NCBI GenBank assembly: GCA_000716465.1
Contig: JNWL01000018.1
Coordinates: 62,001 to 126,000, forward strand
Direction of reading: 5' to 3'
Source of the DNA: Streptomyces bikiniensis
Lineage (GTDB): Bacteria; Actinomycetota; Actinomycetes; Streptomycetales; Streptomycetaceae
Length of the DNA stretch: 64,000 nucleotides
Position numbers and translations under genes: made by a program. Below the pieces are notes generated by a model, which worked only from the letters and a program-made list of their open reading frames with translations, was not told where the DNA came from and searched no databases. Below are positions 45,256-53,051 of the stretch, one piece after another (position 1 is the first letter of the stretch; the number at the start of each line of letters is the position of its first letter).

Positions 45256-45383
45256 GCGCGGCCCCCGGTGGCGGCGGGGGTCGGGTTCGGGTCGCGCCGG
45301 GCGGAACGCGGCGGAACGGAGAGGGGAGGCGTCATGCCTCCACTCTGCCGGGCGGTCCCGGGAACCGGTATCCGTACGCGTAC

Positions 45384-46109
45384 TCAGAGGGAGTCGGGCG
45401 TTCCGGAAGGACTCGGGCGGTCCCCGAGCGCCTCCGCGAGGGCGCGGCGGCAGAGGGAGTCGGCGCGGCGGGTGGTCTCCGGGAGGCGGTAGCGCGGGGT
45501 GAGGTGGAGGGTGTGGGCGCAGGCGCCCGCGAGGGAGACCCGGTGTCCGACGGAGACGAAGACCGGCTTGACCCCGGCCCGGGTGCGGACCGCCCGGCCC
45601 ACCTCCTCCCCGCACGCGAGCAGCGGGGACGTGTCGCCGCGCGCGGGCCCCGGCTCCTCGTACGCGAAGGCGAAGGGGTTCTTGGCGACGCCGACGGACG
45701 GGCGCCCGGTGAGCACGCCGAGGTGGCAGGCGAGGCCGAAGCGGCGGGGGTGGGCGAGGCCGTAGCCGTCGCAGACCAGGAGGCCGGGGTCGGCGGTCAG
45801 GGCGCCGAGCGCGGCGAGCACGGTCGGGATCTCCCGGAAGGCGAGCAGGCCGGGGACGTACGGGAAGGAGACCCGGCCGACCGCCGTCGCCTCCTCCACC
45901 ACCTCCAGGGTCCGCGCGTCGAGCACGACGGCCGCGGCGGCGACGAGATCCCGCTCGTCGTCGTAGGCCACGTCGAGCCCCGTGACGTGCCCCTCGCCGA
46001 CCACCGGCCCCTCCTCGTCCCGTACCAGCCGCTCCCTCAGTTCCCGCTGGACGGCGAGGGCGGCGGCCTCGTCGGCGGGCCAGCCCGCCGGAATCTCGAT
46101 GATCGTCAT
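45384..46109 (-). CDS. nfi: Endonuclease V
   Basis: A 241-aa deaminated-base repair nuclease that nicks DNA near deoxyinosine. Catalytic acids: Asp in GLDVAYDDE, Glu in LLAFREIPTVLAAL, Asp in LLVCDGYGLAHPRRFGLA; GVAKNPF follows. ATG 46109 is used. It is divergent from the YciI-like gene, with a perfect hairpin between the two. Confidence 0.93.
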   Translation of the reverse strand: MTIIEIPAGWPADEAAALAVQRELRERLVRDEEGPVVGEGHVTGLDVAYDDERDLVAAAAVVLDARTLEVVEEATAVGRVSFPYVPGLLAFREIPTVLAALGALTADPGLLVCDGYGLAHPRRFGLACHLGVLTGRPSVGVAKNPFAFAYEEPGPARGDTSPLLACGEEVGRAVRTRAGVKPVFVSVGHRVSLAGACAHTLHLTPRYRLPETTRRADSLCRRALAEALGDRPSPSGTPDSL

Positions 46110-46132
46110 GATGCGGGCCAGCCTACGGCCGA

Positions 46133-46169
46133 CCGGGCCTCCGTTCCGAGGGGCGGAACGGAGGCCCGG
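46133..46169. other. Perfect 15-bp stem hairpin in a divergent region
   Basis: CCGGGCCTCCGTTCC (46133-46147), a 7-nt loop and the exact complement (46155-46169) lie between divergent nfi and the YciI-like gene. As both genes start here, this is not a simple terminator; it could be a 5' leader structure or a DNA-level site. Confidence 0.7.
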
Positions 46170-46200
46170 GGCCGGGGAGGCGGCCGGTAGCCTGGCGATC

Positions 46201-46500
46201 ATGTTCGTACTGGAATTGACCTACACCGCCCCCGTCGAGCGGGTGGACGCCCTGCTCGACGCGCACGTCGAGTGGCTCGACGCGCAGTACGCCGCCGGCG
46301 TGTTCCTCGCGTCCGGCCGGAAGAACCCCCGGGACGGCGGGGTGATCCTGGCCGCCGGGGTCGACCGCGCGGAGATCGAGCGGATCGCGGCGGCCGACCC
46401 GTTCAGCGCCGAGGGCGTGTGCGCGTACCGGATCACGGAGTTCTACGCGACCAAGACGGTCGACGGGATCGCGGCGTACCGGGAGCGGCTGCCCTCCTAG
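46201..46500 (+). CDS. YciI family protein
   Basis: A 99-aa dimeric alpha/beta-barrel protein of the YciI type. MFVLELTYTAPVERVDALLD and HVEWLDAQYAAGVFLASG carry the conserved His-Asp pair; GGVILAAGVDRAEIERI follows. Often linked to metabolism of small chlorinated or polyketide-like compounds, but no specific substrate is suggested here. TAGCCT a few bases upstream of the ATG suggests a leaderless or near-leaderless message. Confidence 0.85.
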   Translation: MFVLELTYTAPVERVDALLDAHVEWLDAQYAAGVFLASGRKNPRDGGVILAAGVDRAEIERIAAADPFSAEGVCAYRITEFYATKTVDGIAAYRERLPS

Positions 46501-47813
46501 GAGGTGTCCCGCCGGGCGGTCACGCGTCGGCGAGGAGCGGGTCGTAGGGGGTGGTGCGGCGGCGTCCGGACATGAAGGACAGGAAGTCGTTGACGAACGC
46601 GCCGCGGCCGTAGGTGCCGCCCGCGTCGACGGCGTCGCGGTGGAAGGCGGTCCGGAACAGGGCCCTCCTCGGGTTCGTCGAGGTCGAGGCGGGTGGAGAG
46701 CTCGCGTGCCATGGCGGCGAGGTCGGGCCAGTCCAGGTACCCGTCCCCCGTCTGGTCGAGGACCTCGGTGAAGAACTCCCGCGCGCCGCGCTCCGTCCCG
46801 CCACCCGGGTCGGGCTCCGGTTCGGGGGACAGCGGGGCGATGAGCCGGATGAGGGCGCCGGCCCGTTTCATCCGGTCGCGCAGGGCGCCGACCGTCCGCG
46901 CGCGGGGGTCGTCGCCGTCGGGGGAGAGCGTGAGCAGTCCGAGGACGTCCTCGGCCCTGAGCCAGCCCTCGGGCAGGAACCGGGCCAGGCCGGCGACGAG
47001 GTAGGTGCCCTGCATGACGGTCTGCGCCCCCGCGAGTTCGGGCAGGCCGGCGCGTCGGCGGAACGGTTCCGGCAGGGAGGCCACGGTGATCGCTCCGACG
47101 ACCGGCCCGGCGACGGTCCGGCCGGTCGCCCACAGGGCGGGAAAGCCGCTCAGCACGGGCGGCGCGGGGAGGTGGTCGAAGAGCTTGTAGAGGATGATGC
47201 GCATCGCCTCGGTGTTCTCCAGGTCCTCGGCGACCACCCGGTCGTAGTAGGGCCAGAACTCGTCGAGGGTGCCCGGCAGGTGGCCCTCGTCTTCTCCCAG
47301 GGCGACGTGGAAGGCCTGGAACTCGGCGTACAGCCGCTCCATGGTCCTCTGTTCGAGAGGTTGTCCGCTGAGCCGGCACATGGTGACGGTGCTCTCGAAC
47401 AGGGTCGCCACCACCCAGGCGCGCGCGTCGGGGTCCATGGCGTCGTAGGGCCGGTCGTGCGGGTCGGTGCCGCGCAGCCGTGCGTGCAGCCGGTTGAGGC
47501 GCGCCGCCTCCCTCTGCCGGGTGTGGTCGTCGGTCCCGAACATGCGCTGCAGGCTGGTGAGGGTGTTGCGGAGGCGTCGCCAGGGATGGGCGACGAAGGT
47601 GGAGCTGTCGATCAGTGCGGCGCCCACCTGCGGGTGCGCGGCCTCCAGTACGGTGGCCCGGATCATGGCCAGGGCCCAGCGCGGGTCGTTGAAGAACCCG
47701 TGGAACTGCGAGCCGGGCCCGAACAGGGGCTCCTCTCCGGCGTCGCCGTTCCCGCCGCGGTGACCGCCGGCACCGGTGGTCGTCGTGGAGTGGTGACCGT
47801 CTGCGGTCGTCAT
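46497..47813 (-). CDS. DUF2236 oxygenase with EF-hand tail, frameshifted near the 3' end
   Basis: The reading frame codes for 438 aa. The first about 380 residues are a DUF2236/MpaB-Lcp-like oxygenase (MIRATVLEAAHPQVGAAL; LHARLRGTDPHDRPYDAM; DEFWPYYDRVVAEDL) followed by an EF-hand loop DQTGDGYLDWPD. After LDLDEPEE the frame turns into an Arg-rich tail. The +1 frame continues naturally as ALFRTAFHRDAVDAGGTYGR and ends DPLLADA at 46520. Removing one G of the run complementary to 46663-46665 restores it. ATG 47813 overlaps the cis-prenyltransferase stop. Confidence 0.85.
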   Translation of the reverse strand: MTTADGHHSTTTTGAGGHRGGNGDAGEEPLFGPGSQFHGFFNDPRWALAMIRATVLEAAHPQVGAALIDSSTFVAHPWRRLRNTLTSLQRMFGTDDHTRQREAARLNRLHARLRGTDPHDRPYDAMDPDARAWVVATLFESTVTMCRLSGQPLEQRTMERLYAEFQAFHVALGEDEGHLPGTLDEFWPYYDRVVAEDLENTEAMRIILYKLFDHLPAPPVLSGFPALWATGRTVAGPVVGAITVASLPEPFRRRAGLPELAGAQTVMQGTYLVAGLARFLPEGWLRAEDVLGLLTLSPDGDDPRARTVGALRDRMKRAGALIRLIAPLSPEPEPDPGGGTERGAREFFTEVLDQTGDGYLDWPDLAAMARELSTRLDLDEPEEGPVPDRLPPRRRRRGRHLRPRRVRQRLPVLHVRTPPHHPLRPAPRRRVTARRDTS

Positions 47814-48610
47814 GATTCGGGTTCTCCGTTCCGGGACGGCGGCACGGCGCCGAAGCGGCGTTCGCGCTGCCGGTAGGCGTGCAGGCACCGGAGGAAGTCC
47901 GGTGCGCGGAAGTCGGGCCACAGCACCGAGGGGAAGACCCACTCGGCATAGGCGACCTGCCAGAGCATGAAGTTGGAGATGCGCTGTTCGCCGGAAGTGC
48001 GGATGACCAGGTCCACGTCCGGGGTGTCGGAGAAGGGCAGATGCGCGGCGAAGCTCTCCTCGGTCACGGATCCGGCCGGCACGCCGCTGCGGATCAGCGA
48101 CCGGGCCGCCTCGACGATGTCCTTGCGGCCGCCGTGGTCGAAGGCGACGGTCAGCGTCATCTGCCGGTTCCGGCCGGTCAGCGTCATCAGGTCGGCGATG
48201 TCCCGGGCCAGGCCGGGAGGGATGCGGGGGTCGGTCATGCCGAGGAAGCGGCAGCGGATGCCCCGCGCGTGCAGCAGCGGGGCGTGCTTGCGCACCACCC
48301 GGCGCACCAGGTGCATCAGGAACTCGATCTCGGTGTCCGGACGGCGCCAGTTCTCGGTGGAGAACGCGAACAGGCTCAGCCAGCCCACCCCGGCCGAGCG
48401 TGCCGCCTCGATGACGTCGATCACCGTCGTCTCCGCGGCGCGGTGGCCCGCCGTGCGCGGCAGGGACCGCCGCGCCGCCCACCGGCCGTTCCCGTCCATC
48501 ACGCACGCGACGTGACGCGGCACCTCGCCCCGCGCCCCGGACGACCCGGCGCCCCGGGGAGCGGCGAGAGGGAAGGAAGACCCCTCGTTCGTGGACTGTC
48601 CTGTCGTCAC
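47810..48610 (-). CDS. cis-Prenyltransferase (UPP synthase-like)
   Basis: A 266-aa cis-isoprenyl diphosphate synthase. HVACVMDGNGRWAARR contains the catalytic Asp; FAFSTENWRRP and DLVIRTSGEQRISNFML complete the active site. It lengthens a prenyl diphosphate in cis, usually to undecaprenyl size. Streptomyces normally carry more than one copy, and this one is coupled (ATGA) to a DUF2236 oxygenase rather than to cell-wall genes, so a specialised product is possible. GTG 48610. Confidence 0.92.
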   Translation of the reverse strand: MTTGQSTNEGSSFPLAAPRGAGSSGARGEVPRHVACVMDGNGRWAARRSLPRTAGHRAAETTVIDVIEAARSAGVGWLSLFAFSTENWRRPDTEIEFLMHLVRRVVRKHAPLLHARGIRCRFLGMTDPRIPPGLARDIADLMTLTGRNRQMTLTVAFDHGGRKDIVEAARSLIRSGVPAGSVTEESFAAHLPFSDTPDVDLVIRTSGEQRISNFMLWQVAYAEWVFPSVLWPDFRAPDFLRCLHAYRQRERRFGAVPPSRNGEPES

Positions 48611-48764
48611 GCCCGCCCCTTCGGCGTCCGGGACGGACGCCGTCCCACGACGGGGCCCGCGGGCCCCGTACGACGATCACCGACGGCAGACTGTCAGCGC
48701 TCGGCCCCCGGCGGGCCGCACATCCCGCAGGTTCACCCCTGGCACTCGTGTCCGAGTCCGGCGC

Positions 48765-50045
48765 CTACGTCCGGGGGCGCACCAGGTTCGCGACGCGGCC
48801 CTGCTCCCCCGAGGCCCAGCAGGAGCCGTCCGGGGTGCAGTCGACCGTGTCGTAGGAGCCGGTGTCGACCGTGCGCCAGGTGCGGCCGCCGTCCGTGGTC
48901 AGGTCCGTGCCGGTGGGGCCCACGGCGAGCGCGGACGTCCTGCCGTACGGGAGCCAGGCGACGCCCGAGCGGTAGGCGGGCGGCGGCGCGGCCGAGGGAC
49001 GCCAGGTGCGGCCCCCGTCGGCGGTGACGGCGGCGGCCTCGGGGGACGGCTGGTCCTTGCGGTAGTCGCCGCCGACGGCGATGCCGTGCGCACGGTCGCG
49101 GAAGGCGAGCCCGAAGACGCCCCGGGCCGGGTCCCCGGCCGGGATCGGCGAGGCCGTGACCGTCCAGTTCAGGCCCCGGTCGGCGGAGTGCAGCACCCGC
49201 GCGGTGGCCGCGCCGCCCGTGGCGAGCCACACGTCCCGGGGCCCGGCCGACACCAGGCACTGGCCGCTCGCCGCGAAGCCCGCCTCGCCGGGGAGCGCGT
49301 CCGGCATCCCCGCGTTCGGCAGGACCCGCCAGGACCGGCCGCCGTCGCGGGTGGAGAGGATGCGGTACTTGCCGTCGACCGGGTCGCTCATGGCGAGGCC
49401 GTTGCGGTGGTCGAAGAAGGTCAGGCAGTCGTAGAAGGCGCGCGGGTCGGTGTTGCGGAAGGACTCGGTCCAGGTGGCGCCGCCGTCCTCGGTGCGCAGC
49501 ACCCGCGAGGCCTCCCCCTCCCCGATGGCGAGGACGACGGCCCGGCGGGCGTCGAAGGCCTCCACGTCGCGGAACTCCAGCCCCTCCGCGCCGGGCGGCG
49601 AGACGTTCCGCCAGCTCCGGCCCCCGTCGGTGGTGCGCAGCACCGTGCCCCGGGAGCCCGCGGCCCAGGCGGTGCGGCGGTCGACCGCCGCGAGTCCCCG
49701 GAAGCGCGCGTCGGTGCCGGTGGGCGTGGGCCGCCAGCCGAGGGAGGGCGTGCGGCGGTGGTCGGCGGTGGGCGGCGGCTGCAGGGCGGTGGTGGGCAGC
49801 GGCTGCAGGGCGGTGGTGGGCGCCGGCTGCAGGGCGGTGGTGGGCAGCGGTTGCCGGTCCGCGGTGGGCGGCTGCTGCAGGGCGGTCGTGCGCGCGAGCT
49901 GCCCGGCGTTCGTCGTCGTGGACCGGTCGCCGGTCGCGGCCGTGGGGGTCTCCCCGGCCCGCGCCGGGACGGCCAGGGTCAGCGCGAGCGCCGCCCCGAC
50001 CAGTCCCGCCGACATCGTTCGTCTCGTCTTCCCCATGGACGTCAT
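48765..50045 (-). CDS. Secreted YCF48/BNR-like beta-propeller protein
   Basis: A 426-aa exported protein. The signal peptide ends near VPARAGE. A Pro/Thr/Gln-rich linker of roughly 8-residue repeats (TTALQPAP, TTALQPLP) follows, then a beta-propeller with repeated BNR/YCF48 motifs: RTTDGGRSW, RTEDGGATW, STRDGGRSW, TADGGRTW. The family is often labelled oxidoreductase without proof; sialidase-like BNR repeats bind or scaffold. ATG 50045, or ATG 50036 nine bases on. Confidence 0.87.
   Translation of the reverse strand: MTSMGKTRRTMSAGLVGAALALTLAVPARAGETPTAATGDRSTTTNAGQLARTTALQQPPTADRQPLPTTALQPAPTTALQPLPTTALQPPPTADHRRTPSLGWRPTPTGTDARFRGLAAVDRRTAWAAGSRGTVLRTTDGGRSWRNVSPPGAEGLEFRDVEAFDARRAVVLAIGEGEASRVLRTEDGGATWTESFRNTDPRAFYDCLTFFDHRNGLAMSDPVDGKYRILSTRDGGRSWRVLPNAGMPDALPGEAGFAASGQCLVSAGPRDVWLATGGAATARVLHSADRGLNWTVTASPIPAGDPARGVFGLAFRDRAHGIAVGGDYRKDQPSPEAAAVTADGGRTWRPSAAPPPAYRSGVAWLPYGRTSALAVGPTGTDLTTDGGRTWRTVDTGSYDTVDCTPDGSCWASGEQGRVANLVRPRT
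49753..49896. repeat. Six 24-bp tandem repeats in the YCF48-type gene
   Basis: Three nearly identical 24-bp copies (49777-49800, 49801-49824, 49825-49848) begin GGCTGCAGGGCGGTGGTGGG. Degenerate copies flank them (49753-49776, 49849-49872, 49873-49896). The unit equals eight codons and encodes the Pro-rich linker repeat after the signal peptide. Confidence 0.88.
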
Positions 50046-50244
50046 GGCGCCGGAAGCTAGTGCCCCGCCCGCCCGCCGTCCAGAGCGCCTTCCCGGCCCG
50101 CCCGGGCCCCGTCGCCTCCCGGCACCGCCGGGACCCGCCCGGCGGCGCCGCCGTCCGGAGGGGCCGGCCGGAAAGTTTTCCGGCCAGAGTCGAGGAGCGG
50201 CGGGAGGGCTCCCACCTGCCCGGACGCCCCTGCCGGTGGGCCCG

Positions 50245-50258
50245 GTGACGCAGCTCAC
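50245..50258. promoter_or_regulatory. CRP-like site upstream of ssgD
   Basis: GTGA-6-TCAC (GTGACGCAGCTCAC) matches the core of CRP-type operators and lies 110 bp before the ssgD start, in the 322-bp gap to the divergent YCF48-type gene. The rest of that gap shows no gene. Confidence 0.4.
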
Positions 50259-50367
50259 GTGGATCCGGAGTGCACGTTCCGGCCGTCCCACCCGTCTTCC
50301 CGGGTGTCAGGAGCCCCGCTGTCGGGGAGACGCACAGGATCCGAAACCCGCGCGAGAGGAGCCGGTC

Positions 50368-50784
50368 TTGTCCGCCGTCATCGAGCAGGCCGTCCAGGCC
50401 CGTCTGGTCGCATCCGCTCCCCGGATGGAGACCGTCCCCGCCACCCTGCGCTACGACCGCGAGGATCCGTACGCCGTCAGCATGGCCTTTCCTCCTCCCG
50501 CGACCCTGGAGGGCGTCGAGGTCTCCTGGGCCTTCGCGCGCGAGCTGCTCGTCCAGGGGGTCGAGCGCCCGGCCGGTGTCGGGGACGTGCGGTTGCGCCC
50601 GTACGGGTACGACCGGACCGTGGTCGAGTTCCACGCCCCGGAGGGGGTGGCCATGGTCCACGTCCGGACCTCGGAGCTGCGCCGCTTCCTGGAGCGCTCG
50701 CAGCACCTGGTGCCGGAGGGGCGCGAGCACCAGTACCTGGACTGGGACCAGGACCTGACGGAGCTGCTCCGCGAGCGCCCGTAG
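50368..50784 (+). CDS. ssgD: SsgA family sporulation/cell-division regulator (SsgD-like)
   Basis: A 138-aa SsgA-like protein, a family restricted to sporulating actinobacteria that controls peptidoglycan events during septation and spore maturation. LRYDREDPYAVSMAF, VSWAFARELLVQG and YGYDRTVVEFHAPEG are diagnostic, and the N-terminal SAVIEQAVQARLVASAPRM resembles SsgD as I remember it. The start is TTG 50368 with GAGGAG 6 nt upstream. It stands alone, with the ABC-F gene following. Confidence 0.88.
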   Translation: MSAVIEQAVQARLVASAPRMETVPATLRYDREDPYAVSMAFPPPATLEGVEVSWAFARELLVQGVERPAGVGDVRLRPYGYDRTVVEFHAPEGVAMVHVRTSELRRFLERSQHLVPEGREHQYLDWDQDLTELLRERP

Positions 50785-50852
50785 CCCTCGCCCCCATCCC
50801 CGCCCCCGCCCCCGCCCTGGAAAGATCCGCCGTCAAATCGTTTGCCGCCCTC

Positions 50853-50921
50853 CCGATCGGGCTCGTATCGTCGGTATCGACCTTGTCGTCACCCGATCGG
50901 AGAAGGACGTTGCTCGTCTGA
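50853..50921 (+). promoter_or_regulatory. Leader of the ABC-F gene: paired CCGATCGG sites and three-codon uORF
   Basis: CCGATCGG occurs at 50853-50860 and again exactly 40 bp later at 50893-50900. Directly after comes GGAGAAGG (50899-50906) and a minimal ORF TTG CTC GTC TGA (50910-50921, Met-Leu-Val). The ABC-F start is 150 bp further on. Such leaders often couple ABC-F expression to ribosome stalling. Confidence 0.4.
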
Positions 50922-51069
50922 GGTTGCGAGACACCGCGCCGCGCGTGCCCCCTGTGCCGCGTGTGCCGTTCTCGACCTCGGCGTACGAGCCGTTCTCCCA
51001 CAGCCCGCGCCCCGGTGTCTCCACGCGTTGCATCCCGTCACGCCCGCGCTCGCGCATCCGGAGGCCCTT

Positions 51070-52713
51070 ATGGCGCATCACCCCACCTTCCTCACCTGTT
51101 CCTCGCTCTCCTTCTCCTGGCCGGACGGCACCGAGGTCTTCGACGACTTCCGGCTCGCCGTCGGCCCCGGCCGCACCGGGCTCGTCGGGCTCAACGGCTC
51201 CGGCAAGTCCACGCTCCTCAAGCTGCTCGCGGGCGAGCTGACGCCCACCTCCGGCACGGTCCGGGTCACGGGCGAGCTCGGGTACCTCCCGCAGAACCTG
51301 GTCCTGGACACCTCGCGCCGGGTGGACGAGATCCTCGGCGTCCACGCGAAGCGGGCCGCCCTGCACGCCATCGAGGCGGGCGACCCGGCCGAGGAGCACT
51401 TCACCGCCCTCGCCGACGACTGGGACGTCGAGGAGCGGGCCCGGGCCACGCTCGACCAGCTCGGGCTCGGCGGCATCGGCCTGGACCGGACCGTCGGCGA
51501 GATCTCGGGCGGCGAGTCCGTGCTGCTGCGCCTCGCCGCGCTGCTGCTCGCCCGGCCCGACGTCCTGCTGCTCGACGAGCCGACCAACAACCTGGACCTG
51601 CACGCCCGCGCGCGCCTCTACGAGGCGGTGGAGAAGTGGTCCGGGGTCCTGGTCGTGGTCAGCCACGACCGCGAACTCCTGGAGCGGGTCGACCAGATCG
51701 CCGATCTGCGGGACGGCGAGGTCGCCTGGTACGGCGGTTCCTGGTCGGACTACGAGGCGGCGCTCGCCGCCGAACAGGAGGCGGCCGAGCGGATGGTGCG
51801 GGTCGCCGAGGCCGACGTGCAGCGGCAGAAGCGGGAACTCGCCGACACCCAGACGAAGTTGGCGCGCCGGAAGCGGTACGGGCAGAAGTCCTTCGAGAAC
51901 AAGGTCGCCTCCAAGCTGGTGGCCAACAGCCAGAAGCGCAACGCCCAGGTCACGGCCGGCAAGCAGCGCACGCTCCACGCCGAGCGCCTCTCGGAGGCCC
52001 GGGAGCGGCTCGACGCGGCGGTGGAGGCGGTGCGGGACGACGACGAGATCCGGGTCGAGCTGCCGCGCACCTCGGTGCCGCCGGGCCGCGAGGTGCTGCA
52101 CCTGCGGGACCTGGAGCTGCGGTACGGGGCGCGCGTCGAGGGCGCGTTCGAGCTGCGCGGCCCGGAGCGGATCGCCCTCGTGGGGCGGAACGGCGCCGGG
52201 AAGACGACGCTGCTCCGGACCGTCGCCGGGGAGCTGGAGGCGTCGGCGGGCGAGGTGGACGCACGGGTGCCGCTGCGCTTCCTGCCGCAGCGGCTCGACG
52301 TCCTGGACGACGGGCTGAGCATCGTGGAGAACGTGGCTCGTTTCGCACCCACGGCGACGGCGAACGCGATCAGGGCCCGGCTCGCCCGGTTCCTGTTCCG
52401 GGGCGCGCGGGCCGACCAGCCCGTGGGGACGCTCTCGGGCGGGGAGCGGTTCCGGGCGACGCTCGCGGCGCTGCTCCTCGCGGAGCCGGCCCCGCAGCTG
52501 CTGATGCTGGACGAGCCGACGAACAACCTGGACATGGCGTCGGTGCGGAAGCTGACGGCGGCGCTCGACGCCTACGAGGGGGCGCTGGTCGTGGCGAGCC
52601 ATGACGTGGCGTTCCTGGAGTCGCTCGGGATCACCCGCTGGCTGCTGCTCGACGGCGCGCTGCGGCCGACGACCGCCGAGGAGGTCCGGGAGGTGGCCGG
52701 GGGCGGGGCCTGA
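51070..52713 (+). CDS. ABC-F family ATPase, possible antibiotic-resistance type
   Basis: A 547-aa soluble tandem-ABC protein. Walker A motifs GLNGSGKST and GRNGAGKTT, signatures EISGGESVLLR and TLSGGERFRAT, Walker B LLLDEPTNNLD and LMLDEPTNNLD. The interdomain linker (about residues 235-345) is charged, with RRKRYGQKSFENKVASKL. It differs from the other ABC-F gene at 25.1-26.7 kb and has a long leader with a tiny upstream ORF, as in regulated ribosome-protection genes. Resistance is inference only. Confidence 0.9.
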   Translation: MAHHPTFLTCSSLSFSWPDGTEVFDDFRLAVGPGRTGLVGLNGSGKSTLLKLLAGELTPTSGTVRVTGELGYLPQNLVLDTSRRVDEILGVHAKRAALHAIEAGDPAEEHFTALADDWDVEERARATLDQLGLGGIGLDRTVGEISGGESVLLRLAALLLARPDVLLLDEPTNNLDLHARARLYEAVEKWSGVLVVVSHDRELLERVDQIADLRDGEVAWYGGSWSDYEAALAAEQEAAERMVRVAEADVQRQKRELADTQTKLARRKRYGQKSFENKVASKLVANSQKRNAQVTAGKQRTLHAERLSEARERLDAAVEAVRDDDEIRVELPRTSVPPGREVLHLRDLELRYGARVEGAFELRGPERIALVGRNGAGKTTLLRTVAGELEASAGEVDARVPLRFLPQRLDVLDDGLSIVENVARFAPTATANAIRARLARFLFRGARADQPVGTLSGGERFRATLAALLLAEPAPQLLMLDEPTNNLDMASVRKLTAALDAYEGALVVASHDVAFLESLGITRWLLLDGALRPTTAEEVREVAGGGA

Positions 52714-52729
52714 CGGCCGCACGCCCGCC

Positions 52730-52825
52730 GCCGCGGGACCTCCCGGGACCGCGCATCCAGCGCTGCGGGGCTTCCCGGGACCGCGAATCCGGCGCCGCGA
52801 GATCTCCCCGGGCCGCGCACCCAGC
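52730..52825. repeat. Three 32-bp tandem repeats
   Basis: Copies at 52730-52761, 52762-52793 and 52794-52825 share GC[CT]GCG at the start, CCCGGG in the middle and ATCC or ACCC before a final GC. They fill the intergenic region after the ABC-F gene. No gene is seen between 52714 and 53051. Confidence 0.8.
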
Positions 52826-52981
52826 GCCGCCGGACGCTCGCGCCGTGTAGTCGGCCGGGCGTCCGGTGGGCGCCGTCCCGGACGTGACCTGCGTCTCGGC
52901 CGTCCGCACGAGCAGGGATCATAACGGAACGTAACCGGACAACGCCCGGAGCGGGGTTGGTGGACGCCTTACGGAGCCTTA

Positions 52982-53014
52982 ACCTACGGTCTCGTAACCT
53001 ACGAAGCCGTAGGT
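52982..53014. promoter_or_regulatory. ACCTACG operator cluster before the desaturase gene
   Basis: ACCTACG occurs directly at 52982-52988 and 52997-53003, 15 bp apart, and inverted (CGTAGGT) at 53008-53014. The last two form a perfect palindrome with a 4-bp spacer. The cluster ends 37 bp before the desaturase start and probably binds a lipid-responsive repressor or activator. Confidence 0.6.
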
Positions 53015-53051
53015 ACGCCCGTATGTCCTTCTCCGTCCCCAGGAGTTCCCC

